DNA from: Streptomyces sp. NBC_01549
GTDB lineage: Bacteria > Actinomycetota > Actinomycetes > Streptomycetales > Streptomycetaceae
Reading direction: 5' to 3'
Length of the DNA: 64,000 bases
NCBI RefSeq assembly: GCF_026339955.1
Contig: NZ_JAPEPW010000001.1
Coordinates: 1,054,001-1,118,000 of the forward strand
Part shown: positions 15,991 to 24,436 of the stretch, piece after piece
Numbering within the stretch: the first letter of the stretch is position 1
Layout of the letters: the number at the start of each line of letters is the position of its first letter
The notes under the pieces: generated by a model
Seen by the model: only the letters and a program-made list of their open reading frames with translations
Told to the model about the DNA's origin: nothing
Database searches by the model: none
Position numbers and translations under genes: made by a program

Positions 15991-17595
15991 CTACTCGGCG
16001 GGCTCGACCCCGGCCCGCAGCAGGCCGTACGTGTACGCGTCCTCCAGCGACTGCCAGGACGCCGCGATCACGTTCTCCGCGACGCCCACCGTGGACCACT
16101 CCCCCACACCGTCGGAGGTGGAGATGAGCACACGGGTGGTGGACTGGGTGCCGTGCTTGCCCTCGAGGATGCGGACCTTGTAGTCCACCAGCTCCAGCTT
16201 GGCGAGCTGGGGGTAGATCTTCTCGAGGGCGACACGGAGGGCGCGGTCGAGGGCGTTGACCGGACCGTTGCCCTCCGCCGTGGCGACGATGCGCTCGCCC
16301 TTGGCGAAGAGTTTGACGGTCGCCTCGTTGGCGTGGGTGCCGTCGGGGCGGTCCTCGACGATCGCGCGCCAGGACTCGACCTGGAAGTACTTGCGGGCCC
16401 GCCCCTCGGCCTCCTCGCGGAGCAGGAGTTCGAAGGACGCGTCCGCGGCCTCGTACGTGTAGCCCTTGAGCTCGCGTTCCTTGACGCGTTCCACGACGCG
16501 GCCCACCAGCTCGCGGTCGCCGCCGAGGTCGATGCCGAGTTCCTTGCCCTTGAGCTCGATCGAGGCTCGGCCCGCCATGTCGGAGACCAGCATCCGCATG
16601 GTGTTGCCGACCTGCTCGGGGTCGATGTGCTGGTAGAGGTCCGGATCGACCTTGATGGCCGAGGCGTGCAGGCCCGCCTTGTGGGCGAAGGCCGAGACGC
16701 CGACGTACGGCTGGTGCGTGGAAGGGGTGAGGTTGACGACCTCGGCGATCGCGTGCGAGATACGGGTCATCTCACGCAGGTGGCCCTCGGGGAGGACCTT
16801 CTTTCCGTACTTCAGCTCCAGGGCGGCCACGACCGGGAACAGGTTGGAGTTGCCGACCCGCTCGCCGTAGCCGTTCGCCGTGCACTGCACGTGGGTCGCG
16901 CCCGCGTCGACGGCGGCCAGGGTGTTCGCGACCGCGCAGCCCGTGTCGTCCTGGGCGTGCATGCCGAGCCGGGCGCCGGTGTCGGAGAGAACCGTGCCGA
17001 CGACTGCCTGGACCTGGGCGGGGAGCATGCCGCCGTTGGTGTCGCAGAGGATGACGACGTCGGCCCCCGCCTCGGAGGCCGCGCGGACGACGGCCTTCGC
17101 GTACTCGGGGTTCGCGCGGTAGCCGTCGAAGAAGTGCTCGCAGTCGACGAAGACCCGGCGGCCTTGCGAGCACAGGTAGGCGACCGTGTCGCGGACCATC
17201 TCCAGGTTTTCGTCGAGGGTGGTGCGCAGTGCGAGTTCGACGTGGCGGTCGTGGGACTTGGCGACCAGGGTGATCACCTGGGCACCGGAGTCGAGAAGGG
17301 CCTTGACCTGCGGGTCCTCGCTCGCCTTGCCGCCCGCGCGGCGGGTGGCGCCGAAGGCGACCAGCTGGGCGTGCTTGAAGTCGATCTCCTGCTGGGCGCG
17401 GGCGAAGAACTCGGTGTCCCGCGGGTTGGCGCCGGGCCAGCCGCCCTCGATGAAGCCCACCCCGAAGTCGTCCAGGTGCCGTGCGATGGCCAGCTTGTCC
17501 GCCACGGTGAGGTTGATGCCCTCACGCTGCGCGCCGTCGCGCAGGGTCGTGTCGAAGACGTGGAACGAATCGTCGAGCTCGCTGGTTTCGGTCAT
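15991..17595 (-). CDS. cimA: (R)-citramalate synthase
   Basis: This 534-residue enzyme condenses pyruvate and acetyl-CoA to citramalate, the first step of the threonine-independent route to isoleucine. The alpha-isopropylmalate synthase-like barrel has the catalytic FDTTLRDGAQREG motif near residue 13, the metal-binding HAQDDTGCAVANT segment and the GNGER-like NGYGERVGNSN segment. A C-terminal LeuA allosteric dimerisation domain (about 395-534) likely mediates isoleucine feedback. The start has AGGAG eight bases upstream. Short length and the citramalate-type DGAQREG rather than a LeuA-type motif favour CimA over LeuA. A leader with a terminator hairpin precedes it. Confidence 0.92.
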   Translation of the reverse strand: MTETSELDDSFHVFDTTLRDGAQREGINLTVADKLAIARHLDDFGVGFIEGGWPGANPRDTEFFARAQQEIDFKHAQLVAFGATRRAGGKASEDPQVKALLDSGAQVITLVAKSHDRHVELALRTTLDENLEMVRDTVAYLCSQGRRVFVDCEHFFDGYRANPEYAKAVVRAASEAGADVVILCDTNGGMLPAQVQAVVGTVLSDTGARLGMHAQDDTGCAVANTLAAVDAGATHVQCTANGYGERVGNSNLFPVVAALELKYGKKVLPEGHLREMTRISHAIAEVVNLTPSTHQPYVGVSAFAHKAGLHASAIKVDPDLYQHIDPEQVGNTMRMLVSDMAGRASIELKGKELGIDLGGDRELVGRVVERVKERELKGYTYEAADASFELLLREEAEGRARKYFQVESWRAIVEDRPDGTHANEATVKLFAKGERIVATAEGNGPVNALDRALRVALEKIYPQLAKLELVDYKVRILEGKHGTQSTTRVLISTSDGVGEWSTVGVAENVIAASWQSLEDAYTYGLLRAGVEPAE

Positions 17596-17699
17596 GGTGT
17601 TCGGCTCCTGATGTCGGATCTCGGTCTGTACCGGAATGACCGGCTCCACCGTCCTCCAATGATCCCGCGCGCTCCCTTCCCGGCTTGAGGTGGGCCAGG

Positions 17700-17730
17700 A
17701 AAACGAAAAACCTCTCGCGGGTGCGAGAGG
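17700..17730 (-). terminator. Intrinsic terminator/attenuator in the cimA leader
   Basis: On the minus strand CCTCTCGC-ACCC-GCGAGAGG (17730 to 17711) forms a perfect 8-bp stem followed at once by TTTTTCGTTTT. It lies about 105 bases before cimA and after a small candidate leader reading frame, so read-through must be regulated for cimA to be expressed from an upstream promoter. It could alternatively be the end of the tetR transcript. Confidence 0.75.
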
Positions 17731-17785
17731 TCTGCGCGCGGGTCGAGGACGACGATGTCCGCCCGTACGTGGTGGTACGTGGCGG

Positions 17786-17821
17786 TCACTGCGGACCGGC
17801 GCGCCTGCTGCCAATAATCAT
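17786..17821 (-). CDS. Candidate cimA leader peptide
   Basis: ATG at 17819-17821 opens an 11-residue frame, MIIGSRRAGPQ. The second and third codons are ATT ATT, a rare isoleucine codon at this GC content. Its stop is 55 bases before the terminator stem. Isoleucine is the end product of the citramalate route, so stalling on these codons could switch the hairpin. I do not see a strong ribosome binding site, so the call is tentative. Confidence 0.4.
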   Translation of the reverse strand: MIIGSRRAGPQ

Positions 17822-17972
17822 GGCGAACGAGAGCACGGGGGCAGTCTGGCACATTCCGCCCCCATGCTCACGGGTTGTCTCAGGATGCGAACCGCGCCTT
17901 CGGCTCCGAGGCGCCGGGGAAGTGCTGGACGCGGCCGGTGCGCAGATCCCGTACATAACGCGCCGTCAACGG

Positions 17973-18575
17973 TCAGCTCAGGGATTCGTCCAGGAATTCC
18001 CTTACGTGGAGCAGGATCCGCTCCCTGTCCGTGCCGCGCAGTCCGATCGCCACATGGATGGAGAAGCCGTCGAGGAGGGCCCGCAGCCGGGCGGCAAAGC
18101 GGTCCGGGTCGACCGGCCGGAACTCGCCGCGCGAGACACCCTCGGCGAGCAGCGCGACCAGGTCGCGGTGCCAGGCGCCCTCGATGGTGACCTGCCGCTC
18201 ACGGGCGTCGTCGTCGGCGTTCTGCGAGCGGTTCCAGACCTCCAGCCAGAGCGTCCAGTGCGGGTCGCGGTGACCGTCGGGGACGTACAGGTCGACGTAC
18301 GCGTCGAGCCGCTCACGGGCGGTGCCCCGGGCGGCGAGCAAGCGGCCGCGTTCGGCGCCGAGCCGCCCCTCGCTCCACTCCAGGGTCTGCAGCAGCAGCT
18401 CGTCCTTGGAGTGGAAGTAGTAGAGGAGATGACCGCTGCTCATGCCGACCTCGCGGCCGAGCGCCGCCATGGTGAGCTTCTCCAGACCGCGCTCGGCGAT
18501 CATGTCCATGGCGGCCGCCAGCACGTCCTCGCGCGGAGGCGCGTTCTTCCTCCGCGGCGTGCTGTCCCCTGCCAC
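17973..18575 (-). CDS. TetR-family transcriptional regulator
   Basis: This 200-residue regulator has an N-terminal helix-turn-helix (ERGLEKLTMAALGREVGMSS followed by GHLLYYFHSKDELL) and a BetI-like C-terminal ligand domain (FAARLRALLDGFSIHVAIGL). The Leu-Tyr-Tyr-Phe recognition helix end is typical. It lies 14 bases downstream of the agmatine deiminase gene on the same strand, as the last gene of ureAB-ureC-aguA-tetR. It likely represses this cluster via the palindrome at 22062-22080; that link is inferred from position. Confidence 0.88.
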   Translation of the reverse strand: MAGDSTPRRKNAPPREDVLAAAMDMIAERGLEKLTMAALGREVGMSSGHLLYYFHSKDELLLQTLEWSEGRLGAERGRLLAARGTARERLDAYVDLYVPDGHRDPHWTLWLEVWNRSQNADDDARERQVTIEGAWHRDLVALLAEGVSRGEFRPVDPDRFAARLRALLDGFSIHVAIGLRGTDRERILLHVREFLDESLS

Positions 18576-18589
18576 GTGCGACTCCTGGT

Positions 18590-19642
18590 TCAGATCCTCG
18601 GCTGCTGCTGGGTGATGCAGTGGATGCCACCGCCTCCGGCAAAGATCGTACGTGCGTCCACCACTGTCACCGTCCGCTCGGGGAAGAGCCGTCGGAAGAT
18701 GCCGGCCGCGAGCTCGTCGCGCGGGTCGTCGAAGCCGCAGAGGACCACGCCGCCGTTGCAGAGGTAGTGGTTGATGTAGGAATAGTCGGCCCAGTGGCCG
18801 TCGGCCTCCAGGACCGTCGGGGCCTGAACATCGACGACCTCCAGGCGGCGCCCGCGCGCGTCGGTCGCGGCCTTGAGCAGGCCGATGACCTCCTTGGTCA
18901 CCTCGTGGTCGGGGTGCGCCGGGTCCGGCTGGGAGTGCGCGACCACGACTCCGGGGCGGGCGAAGGCCGCCACGATGTCGACGTGGCCGAGCGTGCCGAA
19001 TCCGTGCGGGGGATAGTCACCGGTCAACCCGCGCGGCAGCCAGATCGCCTTGCGGGTGCCGAGGTGGGCGTGGATCTCCGTCTCCACCTGCTCGCGCGTC
19101 CAGCCGGGGTTGCGCTCGGGGCCCAGCTGCACGGTCTCGGTCAGGAGCACGGTCCCCTCGCCGTCGACATGGATCGCACCGCCCTCGTTGACCAGCTTCG
19201 AGGCGTACGTCTTCGCGCCCGCGAGGTCCGAGACAGCCGCGCCGATCTTGGCGTCGCGCTCCCAGCGGGCCCAGCTCTGGGCACCCCAGCCGTTGAACAT
19301 CCAGTCCACCGCGGCCAGTTCGCCCTTCCCATTAGTGAGGAAGGTGGGGCCGATGTCACGCATCCAGGCGTCGTCGAGTTCGCGTTCGACGGTGTCGACG
19401 TCCGGGCCGAGCAGCGCCCGGGCCCCGTCCGACTGGCCCGGCCCGCACACGACCGTCACCGGTTCGAACCGGCGGACCGCGCGCGCCACCGCCGCCCAGG
19501 CCGCGCGCGCCTCGGCGAGGTCGTCGGGGTTGTCGAAGGTGGGGTTGGGGCCCGGCCACGCCATCCAGGTGCGCTCGTGCGGGGTCCACTCGGCGGGCAT
19601 CCGGAAACCGTCGGCGGCAGGGGTCATGACGTGCACCTTCAT
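18590..19642 (-). CDS. aguA: Agmatine deiminase
   Basis: This 350-residue enzyme hydrolyses agmatine to N-carbamoylputrescine and ammonia. Family motifs include MPAEWTPHERTWMAWP at the start, WMRDIGPTF, the His-containing GTLGHVDIVAAFARPG, and the catalytic cysteine near the C-terminus in GGGGIHCITQQQP. Length and motifs fit the Porph_ppi/AguA family. The ATG at 19640-19642 overlaps the ureC stop (TGATG); a second ATG five codons later is possible. Its coupling to urease genes suggests release of nitrogen from arginine-derived agmatine. Confidence 0.93.
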   Translation of the reverse strand: MKVHVMTPAADGFRMPAEWTPHERTWMAWPGPNPTFDNPDDLAEARAAWAAVARAVRRFEPVTVVCGPGQSDGARALLGPDVDTVERELDDAWMRDIGPTFLTNGKGELAAVDWMFNGWGAQSWARWERDAKIGAAVSDLAGAKTYASKLVNEGGAIHVDGEGTVLLTETVQLGPERNPGWTREQVETEIHAHLGTRKAIWLPRGLTGDYPPHGFGTLGHVDIVAAFARPGVVVAHSQPDPAHPDHEVTKEVIGLLKAATDARGRRLEVVDVQAPTVLEADGHWADYSYINHYLCNGGVVLCGFDDPRDELAAGIFRRLFPERTVTVVDARTIFAGGGGIHCITQQQPRI

Positions 19643-21318
19643 CAGAGGAAGTAGAGGCGGTTGAGGGAGACCGAGTCGGCGGGCTCGGAGCTCAGCGGGT
19701 CACCGTCGAGGGTGACCAGGCCGGTGCGCTGGTCGACGTCGACGGATCCGGTACGGGAGTTGAGGCGCAGGTCGGCGGGGCCGATCCCGCGGGTGCCGCG
19801 CACGGCGACCCGGCGCCGACGCGTCGGCATGAGGTCGTTGCCCTGGTCGAGGGCGGCCTGGGCGACGAAGGCGACCGAGATCTCGGCGGGCGTCGCGCCG
19901 TGCGCCCCGAACTGCGGCCCCAGGACGAGGGGTTCGCAGGTGTCGGTGGCGGCGTTCGGGTCGCCGACGACGCCGTACGCCGGGAAGCCGGATTTGAGGA
20001 CGAGCTGCGGCTTGGCGCCGAAGAACTCCGGGCGCCACAGGACGATGTCGGCGAGCTTGCCGACCTCGATCGAGCCGACCTCGTGGGCGAATCCGTGCGC
20101 GATGGCGGGGTTGATGGTGAGCTTGGCCATGTAGCGCAGGACGCGCTCGTTGTCGTGGTCCACGTCCGTCGGGGCGCCGCGCTCGGCCTTCATCTTTCCG
20201 GCCATCGCGAAGGTGCGGCGTACGGTCTCGCCCGCGCGTCCCATGCCCTGCGCGTCCGAGGAGGTGATCCCGATCGCGCCCACGTCGTGCAGCACGTCCT
20301 CGGCGCCCATGGTCCCGGCGCGGATCCGGTCGCGGGCCATGGCCGCGTCGCCGGGCAGGTCGGTCTTCAGGTCGTGGACGGAGACGATCATGCCGTAGTG
20401 CTCGGCGACCGCGTCCCGGCCGAAGGGCAGGGTGGGGTTGGTGGAGGAGCCGATGACGTTCGGGACCCCCGCCATCTTCAGAACGTTCGGTACGTGCCCG
20501 CCGCCGCAGCCCTCGATGTGGAAGGCGTGGATGGTCCGGCCTTCGAGGACGCGCAGGGTGTCCTCGACCGACAGACATTCGTTCAGCCCGTCGCTGTGCA
20601 GGGCGACCTGGACGTCGTGCTCCTCGGCGACGCGCAGCGCGGTGTCGAGGGCGCGGGTGTGGGCGCCCATGTCCTCGTGCACCTTGAAGCCGCTCGCGCC
20701 GCCCTCGGCCAGGGCCTCGACGAGGGGGGCGGCGTCGGAGGACGAACCCCGGCCCAAAAAGCCGATGTTGACCGGCCAGGCGTCGAAGGCGTTGAAGGCG
20801 TGGCGCAGCGCCCAGGGCGAGTTGACGCCGACGCCCCACACAGGCCCGAACTCCTGGCCGATGATCGTGGTGACGCCGGAGGCGAGCGAGGCCTCCATGA
20901 TGCGCGGCGACAGCAGGTGGACGTGGGTGTCGACGGCTCCGGCGGTGGCGATGAGGCCCTCGCCCGAGACGATCGACGTGCCCGTACCGACCACCACGTC
21001 GACCCCGTCGAGCGTGTCGGGGTTCCCGGCCCGCCCGATCGAGCAGATCCGCCCCTCGCGGATGCCGATGGAGACCTTGCGGATCCCTTGGACCGCGTCG
21101 ATCACCACCACGTTGCTGATGACGACGTCACAGGTCTCGCGGACGGCGGCGGCCTTGAGGTGTAGTCCGTCGCGGGCGGTCTTGCCGAAGCCGGCGAGGA
21201 ACTCGTCGCCGTGGCGCTGGGCGTCGGACTCGACGCGGATGGTCAGCCCGGAGTCACCGAGGCGGACGCGGTCGCCGGCGCGGGGGCCGTGGGTGGCGGC
21301 GTACTCGTAGGGATTCAT
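19642..21318 (-). CDS. ureC: Urease catalytic (alpha) subunit, variant flap
   Basis: This 558-residue protein keeps the nickel-binding set: the HxH pair in AVDTHVHLL, the carbamylated Lys with its His in GFKVHEDMGAH, the His in VALHSDGLNE, the His in FHIEGCGGGHVPN, and the Asp in ITSSDAQGMGR. The mobile flap differs: the position of the usual cysteine (MVCHH in canonical enzymes) is Val314, although the next residue, His315, is kept. Cysteine-to-alanine mutants of canonical urease retain activity, so catalysis is still plausible. The gene overlaps both neighbours. No ureE, ureF, ureG or ureD lies nearby, so metal loading would rely on another locus. Confidence 0.93.
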   Translation of the reverse strand: MNPYEYAATHGPRAGDRVRLGDSGLTIRVESDAQRHGDEFLAGFGKTARDGLHLKAAAVRETCDVVISNVVVIDAVQGIRKVSIGIREGRICSIGRAGNPDTLDGVDVVVGTGTSIVSGEGLIATAGAVDTHVHLLSPRIMEASLASGVTTIIGQEFGPVWGVGVNSPWALRHAFNAFDAWPVNIGFLGRGSSSDAAPLVEALAEGGASGFKVHEDMGAHTRALDTALRVAEEHDVQVALHSDGLNECLSVEDTLRVLEGRTIHAFHIEGCGGGHVPNVLKMAGVPNVIGSSTNPTLPFGRDAVAEHYGMIVSVHDLKTDLPGDAAMARDRIRAGTMGAEDVLHDVGAIGITSSDAQGMGRAGETVRRTFAMAGKMKAERGAPTDVDHDNERVLRYMAKLTINPAIAHGFAHEVGSIEVGKLADIVLWRPEFFGAKPQLVLKSGFPAYGVVGDPNAATDTCEPLVLGPQFGAHGATPAEISVAFVAQAALDQGNDLMPTRRRRVAVRGTRGIGPADLRLNSRTGSVDVDQRTGLVTLDGDPLSSEPADSVSLNRLYFL

Positions 21319-22034
21319 CGCCGCTCAGCTCCCTCGGCTCCCGCGCTGCCTCCGGTGTCCCCGACTCCGAGGTACCCGCAGGCGGCGGCCCTGCGCAGGG
21401 CCTCCTCCCTGGCTCCGGGCGCGTCCAGCGGTCCGTCGACCAGTCCCGCGAAGCCGATGGCGATCCGCTCACCGCCGATGGGCAGCAGCCCGACCTCGGC
21501 GCTCTCGCCCGGTCCGAAGCGCACGGAGGACCCGGCCGGGACCGCGAGCCGCATCCCGTAGGCCGTCGCCCGCGCGAAGTCCAGCCGCGGGTTGGCCTCG
21601 AAGAAGTGGAAGTGCGAGGTCACGGAGACGGGCACGGTCGCGGTGTTGGTGACCGTCAGCCGCACGACCGCGGCGGGCTCGGCGTGCTCCGGCCCCGGCA
21701 GCAGTGCGCCCGGCGCCCGCTCCCCCAGCCCTCCCCCGATGGGGTCGCTGACGACCGCGAGCCGGGACCCGTCGTCGAAGACGGCCTCTACGTGCACCTC
21801 GGTGACGACATCGGCGACGCCCGGCAGGACGTCGTCCGGGCCGAGCACCGCGCGGGCCGCCGCGATCGCCTCGGCGAGCCGGCGCCCGTCCCGGGCCGCC
21901 TCGCAGACGGTGTCCGCGATGAGGGCGGTCGCCTCGGGGACGTTCAGCCTGAGGCCCCGGGCCCGGCGGGCACGGGCCAGCTCCGCGGCCCCGAAGAGCA
22001 GCAGCCGGTCACGTTCCGTGGGGGTCAGTCTCAT
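21315..22034 (-). CDS. ureAB: Urease gamma-beta fusion subunit
   Basis: This 239-residue protein joins a gamma-subunit domain (residues 1 to about 100: MRLTPTERDRLLLF, NVPEATALIADTVCEAARDG) to a beta-subunit domain (about 125-225: VTNTATVPVSVTSHFHFFEANPRL, with GMRLAVPAGSSVRFGPGE). Fused gamma-beta subunits are known in several actinobacteria and in Helicobacter. The ATG has a strong GGAGG eight bases upstream and its TGA overlaps the ureC ATG by four bases. It is the first gene of the cluster, reading away from the operator palindrome. Confidence 0.92.
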   Translation of the reverse strand: MRLTPTERDRLLLFGAAELARARRARGLRLNVPEATALIADTVCEAARDGRRLAEAIAAARAVLGPDDVLPGVADVVTEVHVEAVFDDGSRLAVVSDPIGGGLGERAPGALLPGPEHAEPAAVVRLTVTNTATVPVSVTSHFHFFEANPRLDFARATAYGMRLAVPAGSSVRFGPGESAEVGLLPIGGERIAIGFAGLVDGPLDAPGAREEALRRAAACGYLGVGDTGGSAGAEGAERR

Positions 22035-22061
22035 GTCCGGGCACCTCCTTGCCTTCCTCGA

Positions 22062-22080
22062 TTTAGAGCACCACTCTAAA
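22062..22080. promoter_or_regulatory. Perfect palindromic operator upstream of ureAB
   Basis: TTTAGAG-CACCA-CTCTAAA is a perfect 7+7 inverted repeat, 28 bases before ureAB and about 100 before the divergent permease remnant. Another CTCTAA half-site occurs near 22145. Size and position fit a TetR-family operator, most simply for the TetR protein encoded at the end of this cluster. Confidence 0.65.
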
Positions 22081-22178
22081 CGTGAGATTCATGGAACGGA
22101 AAGATTGATATCCCGAATCTGGTCACCAGACATTGAACGTCGCTCTAACTCTCGGACGGCCGTCGAAGGAGACCAGCC

Positions 22179-22646
22179 ATGCCCATCGAACAGCGCGGAG
22201 TCGGCACCATCCCGGACGAGGAACGCACCAGCGGTCCCAAGGACCTCGTCTCGATCCTGCTGGGGTCGAACCTCTGTCTGGGCGTGATCATCTTCGGCTG
22301 GCTGCCACCGTCCTTCGGGCTCGACTGGTGGTCGTCGGTGAGCGCGACGTGGCGGGCACGGTGATCGGCACGGCGCTCACCGCGCCGCTCGCGCTGGTGT
22401 CCCTGCGCACCGCGACGAACCTCTCCACCTCCTCCGGCGCCCAGTTCGGCGTGCGCGGACGGCTGGTCGGCTCGGTCCTCGGACTGCTGCTCGCCCTCGG
22501 CTACACCGCGCTGACCGTCTGGATCGGCGGCGATGTGATGGTGAGCGTGCTGGGCCGGCTGTTCGGGCTGCCGACGAACGGACTGTCGTACGCCGTCGTC
22601 TACGCCGTCCTCGCCGCCGCCACCGTCGCGGGCGCGGGGGCAGACG
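22179..22646 (+). pseudogene. Purine/cytosine permease (NCS1) pseudogene
   Basis: The 5' end encodes a normal NCS1 start (MPIEQRGVGTIPDEERTSGP, then ILLGSNLCLGVIIFGWLPPSF). Near 22350, after SVSAT, the frame shifts by one base and continues GTVIGTALTAPLALVSLRTA and SGAQFGVRGRLVGSVLGLLL. Homology stops after about 155 residues near 22646, whereas intact members have about 450-500. It is divergent from the urease cluster across the palindrome, so it probably once imported a nitrogenous substrate for it. Confidence 0.75.
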
Positions 22647-23086
22647 CGGTCTGGGCTGCACGGCCCGGCGCAGGAAAGACGCACCCCGCCAAACCCCCAC
22701 CACCCACGCCTCACAGCCTGCCGAGGTGGGGGCCGTGCGACCGGAGGATCACACCGGGCCAGCCGTCCCCGAAACGCCGAGTCACCGCACCCTAGGCCGC
22801 ACGGAGCGGACAGCTCCGGCCAGGACAACGCGCAGCACCCCACCCGTGGTGCGTCAGACGCGAGCGCGCCCGCCCGGAAAGCACCCGCCCCACGGCCCCA
22901 CCACCGTTCGGGGGCCCAGCATTCCAAACCAGCAACTCACGCTGTTCGGGATGCCGGATTTGGCCAACACCAGCCGATCAACTGAGAAACGGTGCATCCA
23001 TACGCGTCGAAGGAACTGCCGGTCCCTGCCATCCTGCCGGGGAGGGCAGAGACCGGTGAGGGTCAAATCAAGAGGCAGCCGAGGGA
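22647..23086. other. Non-coding scar replacing the rest of the permease gene
   Basis: About 440 bases of unassigned sequence follow the cut permease and run to the ilvE stop codon. Base composition in 22900-23080 is lower in GC than the surroundings. No transposase, tRNA or clear terminal inverted repeats are visible. It may be the relic of an insertion or a deletion junction. Confidence 0.4.
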
Positions 23087-24175
23087 TCAGCCGAGAAGGT
23101 GCATCCAGCCGTGCTTGTCCTCGCTGATGCCGCGCTGGATGTCGAGGAGTGCCTCGCGCAGCTTCAGGGTGACCTCGCCGGGCTCGCCGCCGGACTGCAG
23201 CCACTCGCTGCCGGTGCGCTTGACCGTGCCGACGGGGGTGATGACCGCGGCCGTGCCGCAGGCGAACACCTCGGTCAGGGTGCCGTTCTCCGCGTCGCGC
23301 TGCCACTGGTCGATGGAGACGCGGCCCTCCTCGGAGGTGTAGCCGAGGTCGCGGGCGACGGTGAGGAGGGAGTCGCGGGTGACGCCTTCCAGGATGGAGC
23401 CGGTGAGGGAGGGGGTGATGATCTTGTCCCCGTACACGAAGTACAGGTTCATGCCGCCGAGCTCCTCGATCCACTTGTGCTCGACCGCGTCGAGGTAGCA
23501 GACCTGGGCGCAGCCCTTCGCCGCGGCCTCGGCCTGGGCGAGGAGGGAGGCCGCGTAGTTGCCGCCGGTCTTCGCGTCGCCCATGCCGCCGGGCACGGCG
23601 CGGACGTGGTCCTCGGAGACCCAGATGGAGACGGGCTTGACGCCGCCGGGGAAGTACGCGCCCGCGGGGGACGCGATGACGAGGAAGAGGTACTCGTTGG
23701 CGGGCTTCACCCCCAGGCCGACCTCGGTCGCGATCATGAACGGGCGCAGATAGAGCGACTCCTCGCCCCCGTGCGTCGGAACCCAGTCGCGGTCCTGCTG
23801 GACCAGCACGTCACAGGCCTCGATGAACGTCTCCACGGGCAGCTCCGGCATGCCCAGCCGGCGGGCGGAGGCCTGGAAGCGCCGGGCGTTCTTGTCCGGG
23901 CGGAAGGTGGCGACGGAGCCGTCCGGCTGGCGGTAGGCCTTGAGGCCCTCGAAGATCTCCTGTGCGTAGTGCAGGGTCATGTTCGCGGGGTCGAGGGAGA
24001 GCGGGCCGTACGGAACGAGCTGGCCGTCGTGCCAGCCACGGCCCTCGGTCCACTTGATCGTCACCATGTGGTCGGTGAAGTGGCGGCCGAACCCGGGGTT
24101 GGCGAGGATCGCCTCGCGCTCCGCCGCGGAGCGGGGCTGCGAAGAGGGCTTGAGCTCGATCGTGGGCGTCGTCAT
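23087..24175 (-). CDS. ilvE: Branched-chain amino acid aminotransferase
   Basis: This 362-residue PLP enzyme of fold type IV performs the last step of Ile, Leu and Val synthesis. Recognisable segments are [26 protein letters not shown], the PLP lysine region with [20 protein letters not shown], and [15 protein letters not shown]. Length matches the actinobacterial group (about 360). The ATG at 24173-24175 has AAGGA upstream, whereas the frame further upstream has no homology. It lies downstream of leuB but is separated from it by a terminator. Confidence 0.95.
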   Translation of the reverse strand: MTTPTIELKPSSQPRSAAEREAILANPGFGRHFTDHMVTIKWTEGRGWHDGQLVPYGPLSLDPANMTLHYAQEIFEGLKAYRQPDGSVATFRPDKNARRFQASARRLGMPELPVETFIEACDVLVQQDRDWVPTHGGEESLYLRPFMIATEVGLGVKPANEYLFLVIASPAGAYFPGGVKPVSIWVSEDHVRAVPGGMGDAKTGGNYAASLLAQAEAAAKGCAQVCYLDAVEHKWIEELGGMNLYFVYGDKIITPSLTGSILEGVTRDSLLTVARDLGYTSEEGRVSIDQWQRDAENGTLTEVFACGTAAVITPVGTVKRTGSEWLQSGGEPGEVTLKLREALLDIQRGISEDKHGWMHLLG

Positions 24176-24370
24176 GTGGTTGTCCTTCACCGGTTGTGTG
24201 TGACGGGCCGCGCTCACGCCTGTACTGCCAGTGGCCAGTGCTAGGACGTCCGAGCATTCCCTCATTCCGCGGCTCCGCGTTCGATTATCGCGTGCGCGCA
24301 GCCATGGACGAAACGGGGTGAACACGGCCCGGGGGTTGCCCAGGGATTGATGGTGGCACCCGGCGAGGGC

Positions 24371-24408
24371 ATAGGAAAAGCCGCCGGGCGCGGATGCGAC
24401 CCGGCGGC
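24371..24408 (-). terminator. Terminator downstream of leuB
   Basis: On the minus strand GCCGCCGGG (24408-24400) pairs perfectly with CCCGGCGGC (24388-24380) across an 11-base loop and is followed by TTTTCC. Confidence 0.8.
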
Positions 24409-24436
24409 TCCTACGAGACGTAAGTGGCGCGGCGGG

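Noticed and set aside
17592..17852. An 86-codon frame across the cimA leader containing ADIVVLDPRADLSHPREVF
   Set aside because: It contains Ile-Val-Val-Leu but has no ribosome binding site and runs through the terminator stem itself, so the shorter MIIG frame is the better leader candidate.
19445..19460. GGTTCGAACC resembling a tRNA T-loop
   Set aside because: It lies inside the agmatine deiminase coding frame and no acceptor or anticodon stems pair around it.
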